Shown here: positions 58,901 to 62,850 of the stretch, piece by piece
How the letters are laid out: every line of letters starts with the position of its first letter
Position numbering within the stretch: position 1 is the first letter of the stretch
Assembly: GCA_947396885.1 (NCBI GenBank)
Contig: OX377201.1
Coordinates: 25,583,923 to 25,647,922 of the forward strand
From: Heligmosomoides polygyrus polygyrus
Lineage: Eukaryota > Nematoda > Chromadorea > Rhabditida > Heligmosomidae
Direction of reading: 5' to 3'
DNA length: 64,000 bases
The notes under the pieces: generated by a model
Told to the model about the DNA's origin: nothing
What the model saw: the letters and a program-made list of their open reading frames with translations, nothing else
The model's database searches: none
Translations under genes and position numbers: made by a program

Positions 58901-61900
58901 CCAGTTTTACAGAAAAATTGACCCAAGAGAAGGGCAATCATAAGATGACCATAACTGTGAGAGAGGCCGTCTTCAGCACGAATACCGTAAGAATTGAAAG
59001 CCCAAAGTGAATTGACACGTATTGCCTTTGTGGTTATTGCGGCGACTACTGTTATTGATCGTATTGAGAAATTCATTCATGAAATACACAAGCATATCTA
59101 AAACTATTTATTGTTCAACTACTGCCCCAACTACCTTCGGAAGGTACTGCGGAATGGACTGTTCGGTGTACGTCTGACCGTCGTTGGTTCGTGGTAATTT
59201 CCGCTCACGTTCCTTGGCTGAGTTTTTATACGCGCTGCTTCTCGTCGGAATGGAGACACCCCTGTAAAATGGAAACATTTATGCCGAGGAATTCATCAGA
59301 TCAGCTAGCAGACAATTAAAGTACTTTACCTAATCATTGAATGAATATAAAACTTTTTACCATAATAATCGATGGTAGCGTTTGACTACAAAGGCGGTAG
59401 TAGCCGGGATATTATAAACCGTGATGCAAGCTGATGGAAGTTGCTAATAATTGTTTTTGTTTTTATGTGAATCCTGAAGTGAATTTTATCAGTATTTTGT
59501 GTGTGCCGTTCAATGGTATTATGATGATTCTTTATTTGCCAGGCCTGAAGTGCATGTCGCACTTTGCGGCATCTACGGAGGAACATAGTGCTACGAGTGT
59601 GCTACGTAGGTATAAGGAAAATTGAGAAAAAGCGATACAAAGCCAAAAAGAAATACATCCTATTCATGGTGTTCGCACAGATCCCAAGGTACGTGGACGT
59701 GATTGTCACGCCCCCATGCTCTCTGCTCTTGAGATGACAATGTTACAAGTGGGAAGGTAACGTAGGCTGCCGACATTACCTTTGATAAATTGCCCTTGAA
59801 AGCAACGTGTGAGAGCGACATTAATAAACGTATCGTAAAGGAAGTCGGTAGACAGATTGGAGGGTGTTTTGAAAATGATGGTAGCGTCCATTTCATGTTG
59901 CCAGTTCCATATCCTACCCGACGTCAGATCCTCCAAACGGCAAAGTTGCAGATTGCTAAAGGTTGTAGAGGTTGTTTGTTGTTTATAAAGGTCATTATTT
60001 AATCATGAAATAAAGCTTTTTACGTTCCCCAGTCTGCTGCATACATTTGCCTCGGCTTCGTTATGATGCGACTTGGTAATGGCATTAACAGGGCTACCGG
60101 GGACATCGAAATAGGCAGAGGTAGGCCCGTATTCGGCGAGCACAAAATGCGAAGGAGCGGACTACGATGCTGCTGACGTGCTACTTGTCAAATGGTGATA
60201 GTAGAAAACAATCTTTGTTAGACCATTCAACGCAGGATGGGCTTGAAAGCTAGTGATGATCAATGTTGATGGAACGGGCGAGAATTTTTGACGAACTCTA
60301 ATTGTTTCGTGTGCTCCGAACACTGCTGGGTTCTCCTCATGGTGGCACTTGACGTATGGGGTATCTAATGGATATCCTCGAGGAAAAGCTGGCATGCATA
60401 TGGCAACAGTGATTCCAAGGTGACGAGAGTGCTTCCGAGGGTGGTTCCGATACTTGGGAGGCCTCATCCACGATACGTCTCCTGCGATCGTCCATGTTAT
60501 TTTTGAAATTTCCTGAGGCCGAAGTGGTATTTATCAGTGAGGCAGTGGTAATGAGTAGAGACGTCCGTTCCTGCCATAAGATGCTCGTCTCTTTCTTCAT
60601 CCAGCATGACCGTGGAGCATTCGAGATTGCGAACATTCATTTCATATGGAAGCTGGTTGTTTAGATAGCGGGCACAGGCGTTCTGTTCCTCAGCGGATGG
60701 TGAAGTTTTGTAGCTCAACACGAGGTCCTCTTTTTCTTGACTTCATTGATATCAACCACTCACTGCTACCAGTATTATTAGCTGTGAGTAATTGTATCAT
60801 TCACAGAAGAAGCTAATTACTAAAGTTTATTTGGAAAGAAGCTAATGAGACGCAAGAACATAACGAAGCGTCCTATCGCAGCCGTTCTGCTTCGCCCCGT
60901 CCGTCCGATCACTTTGATTATCCTCTTTGATAGCTTCGCCTCGCTCTCGATTGCCGCTGGCACGACCTGAATTGACGACTCATTGCAGTTATTGTATTGT
61001 TTTCATAAAAGCCCTCACACAAAAGCAAATTATTGATCTCCAACACTTTAGAGAACTCTAGAAGGATTGTTTGAGTTAAAATGATGAGAATTGCGTGCTT
61101 ATTCAAATAGTGTTTTTTCCTACGCTTCGCAGAGGTGAAGTTGTAATAAAAATTTTCTTTACAAGAGACAATTTTACATGGATGGACGATGTCTATTTAA
61201 ACATTAGTTATGTCTGACCTGGTTTGCAAAATATCAATTCTATTTTAAATGAAATTAAAACGGTAATAACACTAGGGCTGATTTCGGCATAGGCCCACAA
61301 AGTGGGCTGATTTCGGCATAGGCCCACAAAGTCAGTTCAACAATGCAAAGGCGGTCGAGTGATGCCAGTAATATTTTCTTGAATGTACAAGACGCTGACT
61401 ATCGATCCGGAACGTCCCTCAAGTTCATGTTTAGGTCGAACAAACGTTTGGCGAGAAATCGCTAGAATTGGAATGCGCAGCGCATTCTTAGATGAACTGC
61501 GCTTTTTCATTGCCGCTTACAAATCTCAAAATTAACCGTAGATCGATGCTGTAAATGTAAGTTTTAGGTGTTAGCTTCATTGGGCGCACCGCATGATGCC
61601 CCAAAGCAAGCTATGCAGTTCGGATCGGGATTTGTGAAGATGCAGAACAATAAAGCTTTGAAGGTATTCATTCCTAACTTCTAATTGTGGTGGTTATGGT
61701 TCCTTTCAGAGTTTTTAATTGATTAACATGCTCATACTGCTAAAGGCTAAAGGTGAGGGTGGTTTGCAGGATAGGTTGTGCCCTCGAAGTTTTTTCTAAT
61801 ATTCGGTTTTGATTATATTCGAAAAACGGGTTTTCTAATTTTTTCGAATTCGAGTTCATTCGAAAAACGAGATTTTCTGAATATTTGAATTGAAATACAT

Positions 61901-62145
61901 TCGAAAAAAAAGATTCAAATTCGAATGAAAATCATTCGAATGCGTATTTGAATATGTCTTTGGGCATATGCAAAATAGTTACTCAACGACAGTTGGGATC
62001 TCAGCTTTTGGTTTAGTTCAATTATTTCTTTCGATTGAATAGTAGTTAAAACCCCTTGAGTCAAGTAAAGCGCAATATTAAGTGAGATTTTCAGGGCAGC
62101 GATGTGTCTCGTCATCTTATAGGTTCTCAACGATCTGCACCATGA
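28906..62145 (+). CDS. ASNSD1: ASNSD1 homolog (asparagine synthetase domain-containing protein 1), 12-13 exons
   Basis: Exons: 28906-28963 (tentative), 29078-29169, 32606-32719, 34016-34189, 34559-34649, 37595-37725, 37859-38005, 38107-38210, 49215-49323, 49403-49488, 49575-49686, 61568-61663, 62095-62145; all GT-AG, phases agree, 454 residues. Order of blocks follows ASNSD1: FVGRDVFGR (end of the glutamine amidotransferase-like domain), FSGGVDSLLVAVAL (PP-loop ATP pyrophosphatase signature), VLDESLACVLWFALRG, GSGADELFAGYARHRTRF, RLGSRNGGRDARV, LTLPRGVGEKMIIRK, and APKQAMQFGSGF-type C-terminus (seen as DAPKQAMQFGSGFVK). Human ASNSD1 is 643 residues. The N-terminal MCGI with the catalytic cysteine was not found; the first ATG in the recoverable frame is at 28906 and upstream is a Penelope-like insertion. 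Biochemical role of the family is not settled; asparagine synthetase activity is inferred from homology only. The gene could be N-terminally truncated. Confidence -1.
29815..30420. repeat. Composite repeat X, copy 1 (ATCGAT-rich)
   Basis: Contains the module TTTGATCAATATCGATTGAT, the module TCAGCGACCTCGATTACCCC plus AGGGCTGAAGTTTCG, and the CCCCAAACCC...GGCCTTC module followed by AACTGGTTTT. The same modules recur at 49720-50283, 55392-55500 and 55800-56375 in varying orientation. No ends, coding frame or superfamily could be assigned. Confidence -1.
30710..30885. mobile_element. MITE, GGCCAGATTCATCAAC family, diverged copy
   Basis: Inverted arms include CAACGACTTACAG / CTGTAAGTCATT and AATACAGCCGAAAT / ATTTCGGCTGTATT. 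The centre GCGCGGCTTATCAAGCGAT is shared with 62758-62850. Confidence -1.
30963..31095 (-). mobile_element. SINE-B copy 2 (tRNA-like)
   Basis: Reverse-oriented module with a T-arm-like GGGCTCGAACCCCG region and the flanks TGTTAAATGGATGTTTAG and TAACATCCACGATAC shared with other SINE-B copies. Confidence -1.
31165..31570. mobile_element. Fold-back element carrying a tRNA-like module
   Basis: Outer arms of about 100 bp are inverted: ATTCATTTACAC ... TAAGCCCAGAGC at the left against GCTCTAGGCTTAGGCA ... GTGTAAATGAT at the right, continuing into GTTAGATGGATGT and its complement. The interior has a + strand SINE-B-type module with box A TGGTGTAAGGCG and box B GGTTCGAGTCC (about 31405-31470). Confidence -1.
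31728..32009 (-). mobile_element. SINE-A copy 6
   Basis: Reverse-oriented, nearly full length: tail complement GGATGAAGGGTAAAGGACGG at the left, GGCCAGCCGATGAGCAAGTC in the body, and head complement CTCCTCCGACTGCGTTCC at the right. Confidence -1.
32206..32500 (+). mobile_element. SINE-A copy 7
   Basis: Forward copy beginning GGGCGCGTGGTAGCAC (box A region), with box B GGTTAGGATTTTCC, the CTGACTTGTCCATCGTCTGG body block and a TTATTCTATATTCCTC tail. It ends about 100 bp before the ASNSD1 exon at 32606. Confidence -1.
32890..33390. repeat. About 140-bp minisatellite, 3.7 copies
   Basis: Each unit starts TCGCCGGCTTCGCCGG and continues CCGTACGCTGGAC; starts fall near 32893, 33034, 33171 and 33300. 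Each holds one or two short GC palindromes (GCCGGCTTCGCCGGC). The last copy is shortened. It lies in the ASNSD1 intron 32720-34015. Confidence -1.
33655..33850. repeat. GC-rich degenerate short repeats
   Basis: A run of GCGGCGGACGCGGCGAGCGC-like hexamer/nonamer repeats in an ASNSD1 intron. It produces Ala/Ser-rich or Arg-rich frames on opposite strands, neither of which looks like a gene. Confidence -1.
33853..33945. repeat. 23-bp tandem repeat, 4 copies
   Basis: Four consecutive units of GGCTTCACATAAGAGTGCAT plus three bases, differing at one to three positions. It ends 70 bp upstream of the ASNSD1 exon at 34016. Confidence -1.
34800..35075. repeat. TTCGAA-rich satellite, tract 3
   Basis: Degenerate units of the same family as 14886, in inverse orientation. 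The right edge GAAAATCATTCGAATGCGTA is shared with the tract near 61930. Confidence -1.
35095..35525 (+). pseudogene. Non-LTR retrotransposon (RTE-type) reverse transcriptase fragment
   Basis: Translation gives ILYAGDIALVAGSREELEEK (degraded YADD catalytic box: GD instead of DD), GLRLNVKKTKHQL, then after frame changes VDQAVRGRINAAWLKWREST and GKLYRTVVKPALLYGCECWA. These blocks follow the order of the C-terminal half of LINE reverse transcriptases. It abuts a SINE-A fragment at 35529. Confidence -1.
35529..35664 (-). mobile_element. SINE-A copy 8, 5' half only
   Basis: Reverse-oriented head half: GGCGGGAAATTTGACCCAAG and CCTCCGACTGCGCTAC are present; the 3' half is replaced by LINE sequence. 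Confidence -1.
35783..36075 (+). mobile_element. SINE-A copy 9
   Basis: Forward full-length copy: GGGGTGTGGTAGTGCAGTCG head, CATCGGCTGGCCACCGCAAG body, CTCTATCCTTTTCATC tail. Confidence -1.
36571..36865 (-). mobile_element. SINE-A copy 10 (young)
   Basis: Reverse full-length copy with a target duplication TTGCAAACT on both sides (36562-36570 and 36866-36874). Very similar to copies 3 and 12. Confidence -1.
37121..37352. repeat. Inverted pair of SINE-B tRNA-like modules
   Basis: The left arm (about 37121-37217) and right arm (about 37259-37352) are nearly perfect inverted copies of about 90 bp around a 41-bp spacer. The left module, read on the - strand at 37154-37223, can fold as a tRNA: acceptor GCGCCGG with CTGGCGC, a box A TGGTGTAAGGCG, a CTGC/GCAG anticodon stem with loop CCGGAAA, and T-arm GCGGGTTCGAGTCCTGC. 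The position-33 U is a C, and a serine-type GGA anticodon without a long variable arm argues against a functional tRNA. Confidence -1.
38345..38740 (-). pseudogene. RTE-type LINE C-terminal fragment with stop codons
   Basis: Read on the - strand: VRKYDAIRQKFGVAPIADK, MHEARLRWYGHVLRGK, stop, then IGLNFKVIGKRPRGRLKQR, stop, SDTSHMDLKVAGVHTDD. This is the C-terminal end of RTE-like ORF2 proteins. Two in-frame stops show it is dead. Confidence -1.
38838..39068 (+). mobile_element. SINE-A copy 11 (diverged)
   Basis: Box B GGTTCGAATCCCC is well preserved; the TTGACTTGTCCATCGGCTGG body block follows. The head is unclear. Confidence -1.
39255..39547 (-). mobile_element. SINE-A copy 12 (young)
   Basis: Reverse full-length copy with a 13-bp duplication ACAACCAAAATAA on both sides (39242-39254, 39548-39560). 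The tail is GGATAAGGGTAAAGG on the + strand. Confidence -1.
39662..39679. repeat. Poly(G) tract
   Basis: A G homopolymer of about 13 followed by AGGGG, in an ASNSD1 intron. Confidence -1.
39918..40121 (+). mobile_element. SINE-A copy 13, internally deleted
   Basis: Head GAGAGGTGGAGCAGTCGCAG joins directly to the distal body (CAATTCATTGTATGGGCCAA); the GATCCTTATCCT tail is preserved. It abuts the Tc1-like fragment. Confidence -1.
40117..40749 (-). pseudogene. Tc1-like transposase, C-terminal part
   Basis: Reading down the - strand from 40749: KFIWSEEFRV (WSDES-like strand with the second catalytic region), then PDLNPSDHL (the SPDLNPIE motif), then EKTDKFIQHITCRCQAVIAA and TKHRCN (the conserved Tc1 C-terminus). 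Frames are broken. The N-terminal half lies beyond the Ty3 insertion at 47821-48140. Confidence -1.
40578..40626. repeat. Perfect 21-bp-stem hairpin
   Basis: TCAGGTGATGGTGTTCCCTG and its exact complement are separated by about 7 bases (CACAAAA). It falls within the Tc1-like fragment and is not a known part of that family. Confidence -1.
40750..41101 (+). repeat. 5' LTR of the Ty3/gypsy element
   Basis: Begins TGTGGAATATATCGGACCCG and ends CACTCAGTGTCCGAC. Candidate promoter element CCATAAAAAGCCC near 40932. Both ends contain palindromes built on TATCGG/CCGATA (40755-40775 and around 41032-41062). Confidence -1.
41157..46679 (+). CDS. Gag-Pol polyprotein of the Ty3/gypsy element
   Basis: One continuous frame of 1840 residues from the ATG at 41157 (an in-frame TTG lies two codons earlier). 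Order: N-terminal helical, coiled-coil-rich Gag (to about 270), Gag core, CCHC knuckle CFTCGEPGHMASYC at about 530, aspartic protease ALVDTGSVVSIIP at about 620, reverse transcriptase with YIDDILIA at about 1050 and FLGHVL, RNase H TDASSIGVGAVLAQE at about 1205, integrase zinc-binding region and catalytic residues D (VDLLEM, about 1486), D (LLSDRGGEF, about 1545), E (ENGLTERVNG, about 1578). The PR-RT-RH-IN order and YIDD place it in Ty3/gypsy. After about residue 1721 (TTEWAG, 46325) the expected GPY/F-type continuation is missing; the last 119 residues are read antisense to another open frame and are probably not native. No frameshift separates gag from pol. Confidence -1.
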   Translation: MSHPTATDAMDGTVMDQLGENTPQPLEDWDQLGVSCQFEDLNASFGNILKRLDSALNEQIRNLARCKRAKILDAVRGTIEGTLEMVDARLGVGPDALEAAFCNEIGMSLNELREFLPQVNAHSQALCDLALTLGCEIDQVKERVISKTNEVLKLQSSIDNLKSQLEYELSEREKMVECHRNQLRLLQKEAASLGTGVTRSVAGSSREPTSTGENGNRVSEWRAVRSHYTSLKSDHVHNSVQGRIASLAMNAGRRCEPTQASRASSRLSSPESSRGSVNGESLSTCSDPSTRYERAPADAVSDMFTVFREVFKAQSVANVTKYDGKNSLTEFLRGLDVKFPVTVWQDSDRRDILVNHLSGTALSLFKGLPQNVREGTYSGVVRALKTARRNPCERLKNVREWDQLCKRESETIVDFCYRMEDLSRRIHPSTEWDFIRGSKLYSCLQHWNSSYYILAALDAPEGDIYEEVKKVALRLEKLQDETQRISGNYDNHFKKVIDRRPIDNRASDGEKSTSNARRLGDQQGTRPSPKCFTCGEPGHMASYCPKKDRHAPGITSRGRMNGSGPNRAQNRTAGGISLVSELEGWCKTVQNKERLRNEQPRAVGKPCTVDVEIFGISTKALVDTGSVVSIIPVGLLTLVRDKGVNLDSKARIVGKGQNHKFFDASGNVMKFLSEIVTEVEVLGGAKACVHMHVQKSEDSTILLGTNALEELGISLKLSPRAANREDATISCSETSLHPGSALADHRVIIAPGGVATVQINGGNRQGPCLFWSENARIEPGVCQIQGGKAEISVVNRGSESWVINKGENLGEWTNETWVDPKLGDAPSDMLALQQCPALGKLERTEVLLSTLDQNRRAGPMPTPVREVAGEYSDVFAISDTELTQTTLISHDIDVGDNPPIRQRTRPVPYGIRTKVDTMLRDLKTRNVIEDSHSPWASPIVLVAKKDGTTRLCVDYREVNKVTKKDSYPLPPIDVTLQNLQGKRWFTSLDLASGYWQVPLTDQAKEISAFTTTSGHFQFRVLPFGLTTAPAKFQRLMDKVLGDLLGPEVSVYIDDILIATDSIERHIDVLRDVLRALRKAHLKVKPQKCRMMEPTLEFLGHVLDENGLKADPEKVSRIANYPRPMNIAQLRTFLGMAGYYRKFVLRFSQISKPLYELTSPKKGFLWLEEHDQAFNSLKKVLGEAPVLAQPNIEKARDGSRPFVIYTDASSIGVGAVLAQEGDDSLLHPVFFTSKHLSGAEKNYHVTDQEALALVYSLKKFHYFIYGVKTIIRTDHSALTSLFKRTNVSPRVLRWALEVQRYDLIIEFVKGTANVVADALSRGLSQNPFPSHGYAEDEKVVCAVQEHEWLTELRQDPDFSAVVEAVENGQKLEVRIPRHSKVLNSTDFVIQEGKLHLISEDGSLALVVPRSCRRDIFSEAHSGVLGGHFNAYKMSSQMKHSIFWPGMYQDLVCWCRACRQCFLTNCRPQNVPPLKPIQVVRPLQIVGVDLLEMGLTSNGNRYIVTVIDHFTKYLGAYAVPDKKAETVAEAIFSNWVCGTGRWPEMLLSDRGGEFENAIMTALCDVMGIEQKFTKGYCPRENGLTERVNGTLVRMLKKKTTVPAEWDRVLPTVVYAYNASTHRATGESPHFLMYGCDPKYPSAVIPSEHLSPYIMDYDTYKVELLCGLKLAREWINENAKEYHEKMRLDYDRRLKTGRSTVFRTGDRVYMKLPTEKGKSRHPKLTTEWAGDRPHSWSSCGPGRHTSSAPFATACIRRNHAPLHRMVSANFDGDISKTAENSSSNHSGSMSSGQRMTLAVIVLCSKHTRVSSNPSGSRMRLRRGFSCFQLSAFHGFSSAYLIAA
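46307..46861 (-). CDS. Antisense ORF in 3' part of the Ty3 element, unknown function
   Basis: A 184-residue frame on the strand opposite gag-pol, between the integrase and the 3' LTR. I do not recognise the product. It contains EFSAVLLISPSKFAETMRW and a C-terminal GAELVCLPGPQDDQEW, with Trp/Pro-rich composition and no membrane segment. The frame is open upstream of its first ATG back to about 46954 on the same strand (LARIFAVVGQSHVPNNFRL precedes it), so the real start or a splice junction probably lies further upstream. It overlaps the last part of the gag-pol frame by 373 bp and ends just past the hairpin at 46326-46351. It could be a captured or accessory gene, or chance; the length and composition favour a real product. 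Confidence -1.
   Translation of the reverse strand: MSRMLDHSYDILTPSCLGLAVSFYRSQCVHSALASVEDAMKTLPAWPPRSGADPYHLPRMHHAAMRYADENPWNAESWKQLKPRRSLILLPEGFEDTRVCFEHKTMTAKVIRCPEDIEPEWFDEEFSAVLLISPSKFAETMRWRGAWFLLMQAVAKGAELVCLPGPQDDQEWGRSPAHSVVSLG
46326..46351. terminator. Hairpin at the convergence of pol and the antisense ORF
   Basis: GAGTGGGCGG GAGA CCGCCCCCACTC forms a GC-rich stem of about 10 bp with a small bulge. It marks where the integrase similarity stops and where the opposite-strand frame ends. A terminator or processing role is inference only. Confidence -1.
47027..47374 (-). CDS. Second antisense ORF in the Ty3 element, unknown
   Basis: A 115-residue frame on the - strand upstream of the 184-residue frame, including EPFRGTLGEVPTRHQIDFVR. 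It may be the N-terminal exon of the same antisense gene; a TAACAG acceptor-like site lies near 46962, but I could not find a donor that keeps frame. A + strand frame of 150 residues covers the same interval, so strand is not certain. Confidence -1.
   Translation of the reverse strand: MPGVHRFVLPRPRQGSVLLSDPFGYGPITSSTTILRTCRELTRIRDLPWHSLLFLVVEHSSALWNAEQSTMLLYCRIPEPFRGTLGEVPTRHQIDFVRQYFEWCVKHGSMRLQRE
47469..47820 (+). repeat. 3' LTR of the Ty3/gypsy element
   Basis: Base-for-base identical to the 5' LTR by direct comparison of all six lines of sequence (offset 6719). The preceding GAGGGCCCCC is a weak candidate polypurine tract. Confidence -1.
47821..48140 (-). pseudogene. Tc1-like transposase, N-terminal part
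   Basis: Reading down the - strand with frame changes: TAEIRR, VSKSEGPNI, WRLLSE.GRRLR, FPFKNPKL, a pattern of the second helix-turn-helix and linker of Tc1-like transposases. It continues on the other side of the Ty3 element with KFIWSEEF at 40749. Confidence -1.
48785..49035. repeat. TTCGAA-rich satellite, tract 4
   Basis: Degenerate TTCGAAT-rich sequence of the same family, ending about 180 bp before the ASNSD1 exon at 49215. Confidence -1.
49720..50283. repeat. Composite repeat X, copy 2
   Basis: Shares GCCGTAGTAATAACTTCTC with copy 1, then TTTGATCAATATCGATTGA and CCCCAGGGCTGAAGTTTCGG. The copy ends at ...TTGAATGA, where an LTR element inserted; the missing continuation is found at 55392. 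Confidence -1.
50984..51328 (-). pseudogene. C-terminal frame next to the 3' LTR, unassigned
   Basis: A 114-residue frame ending exactly at the LTR boundary, rich in Lys/Arg (KKGRIEKRRARKQMQKAKKR). Position suggests the end of the element's polyprotein. No domain recognised. Confidence -1.
52690..52960 (-). pseudogene. Integrase fragment of the decayed LTR element
   Basis: The - strand translation SGANGACERTMGILQRMV resembles the region around the catalytic glutamate of retroviral-type integrases, followed by NAAHAYVSRMRRLGEPLF. Whether it is BEL/Pao or Ty3 type cannot be settled; the spacing slightly favours BEL/Pao. Confidence -1.
53736..55272. mobile_element. PIF/Harbinger-like element in the LTR
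   Basis: The ends are inverted GGCCTATGGTATACTCCC, flanked by TAA (53733-53735, 55273-55275); a 3-bp TWA duplication with G-rich ends is the PIF/Harbinger pattern. Subterminal GC-rich hairpins (CAGCGACGCGGGAG and its complement) lie at both ends. No transposase or Myb-like frame is visible in 1537 bp. Confidence -1.
55392..55500. repeat. Composite repeat X, continuation of copy 2
   Basis: Starts CATCCATGAAGAATCGACAA, continues TTTGATCAATATCGATTGAT and TCAGCGACCTCGATTACC. Confidence -1.
55800..56375. repeat. Composite repeat X, copy 3 (two inverted units)
   Basis: Two inverted copies of the ATCGAT module (about 55925-56040 and 56055-56155) follow a short duplicated CCTGGCGACTCAGTAGACGA; the CCCCAAACCCGG...AACTGGTTTTGC module follows at 56255. 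A short + strand frame at 55633-55908 reads through part of it and is not supported as a gene. Confidence -1.
56214..56262. repeat. (TATATG)n-type AT-rich repeat
   Basis: Irregular TATATATGTATATA repeats of about 50 bp inside composite repeat X. Confidence -1.
56622..58030 (-). mobile_element. Short LTR-like retroelement with gag-like ORF
   Basis: A segment beginning ACTGTGGAGAGGCAG and including ATAACAGACGAAGCACCTAT and TTTATATACTGTGAAGTTGA occurs as direct repeats at about 56628-56760 and 57757-57890. Between them the - strand is open for a long gag-like frame and two shorter continuations. Outer boundaries and target duplication were not resolved. Confidence -1.
57257..58015 (-). CDS. Gag-like ORF, 252 residues
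   Basis: The first 85 or so residues are read through the LTR-like repeat; the rest (from about SDWEYRCRRAWDVVSRVL) looks like a helical capsid-type protein: RADVATWAHATMDPTDSTAL, KVDWERYHSNASAHLARNM. No zinc knuckle is present. After the stop at 57257 related frames continue at 57141-57323 and 56835-57020, implying frameshifts. Assignment as gag is inference from position and composition; no database family is named. Confidence -1.
   Translation of the reverse strand: MVSSYCGFKRYQTVNVFYETNMSSARESLILLQERKVVAIAPMPTDRPNANSSTSQYINRFISFIGASSVIRSRIRTFTPTASPQFTTQLQPFRTLSCTASQNANRTPHGHGFSDWEYRCRRAWDVVSRVLLKHEDMRADVATWAHATMDPTDSTALRDAIINPTMPKVETKIYWCYRMLASFALVLPIDSDLADVAKRNAKVDWERYHSNASAHLARNMMDEPMRQHVKGCFRLITSLRSTGALSALFARP
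58031..61567 (+). other. ASNSD1 intron, right part, no gene seen
   Basis: A GC-rich patch at 58550-58800 contains GTATCGATCGCCGGCG twice. Open frames on the - strand near 60160-60720 and 59660-59936 have no recognisable domain. A 29-bp tandem pair of GGGCTGATTTCGGCATAGGC lies at 61273-61331. Otherwise nothing is recognised. Confidence -1.
61273..61331. repeat. 29-bp tandem duplication
   Basis: Two consecutive identical units starting GGGCTGATTTCGGCATAGGC and ending CCCACAAAGT, about 240 bp upstream of the ASNSD1 exon at 61568. Confidence -1.
61795..61960. repeat. TTCGAA-rich satellite, tract 5
   Basis: Degenerate copy in the last ASNSD1 intron (61664-62094). Its right edge GAAAATCATTCGAATGCGTA matches that of tract 3. 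Confidence -1.
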
Positions 62146-62286
62146 AATGGCCTGTGGTTTCCGGCAGGACCACACTTCTTTATTACATAAATTACTTGTT
62201 TGTTGCGTTGGACTCCTGCTTTGTAGTTAGTAATTTATTCTTCATTATTTATAGTTGTCGTTATAAAACAGTTCTACCTAACCGTG

Positions 62287-62470
62287 GACGCAATTGAAGG
62301 AAGCGCCGGCTGTGGCGTGCAGTCACTTCAAGGTCATTGGCTCGGATTTCCGCTCATGCCAACAAAGCTTTTCATCCCTTCGGTGTCGGTGAATTGATAC
62401 TAGAGCTGACAAGAAAGTGGATAGCGGACGGGCGACTGAAGATCTACCGTAATCCTTATGCGCAATACGT
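62287..62470 (+). mobile_element. SINE-A copy 14, partial
   Basis: Box B-like GGCTCGGATTTCCGCTCATG and TCATCCCTTCGGTGTCGGTG match the consensus; the body is interrupted and the tail reduced to GTAATCCTTATG. It starts about 140 bp after the ASNSD1 stop codon. Confidence -1.
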
Positions 62471-62757
62471 GCTTCAGGTTCAGTCGCAGATGCTCGAGAC
62501 GACTCCCACATTGGCACCAAATATTGAAACTTGATTTGAAAAAACGGAATCGTTGCTATCCTACCAGCCACTTGATATTACAGTGTGAGCGTTTCACTCT
62601 TCAAGGCTACGGAACTATTAGATGTATGATGACAGAATGGTACTGGTGCACGAATTAATCATGAAAACTAATGGTGCATTAAAAGTGTTTCATGCAGTCG
62701 TAATTTTATTGCAAAGTAATCAGAATCAGAAATGAATGCGGTCTGGCTTATGAGCTG

Positions 62758-62850
62758 GGGCCAGATTCATCAACGATTTACGGCATTTTAACTGTGAAAA
62801 TACAACCGAAATCGCTGATAGCGCGGCTTATCAAGCGATATGGTGAAACA
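62758..62850. mobile_element. MITE, GGCCAGATTCATCAAC family, left half
   Basis: Begins GGGGCCAGATTCATCAACG and includes GCGCGGCTTATCAAGCGAT; the matching right end is absent. Confidence -1.

Noticed and set aside
60162..60721. - strand frames of 74-101 residues
   Set aside because: Overlapping frames with no recognisable domain and no splice or element context.
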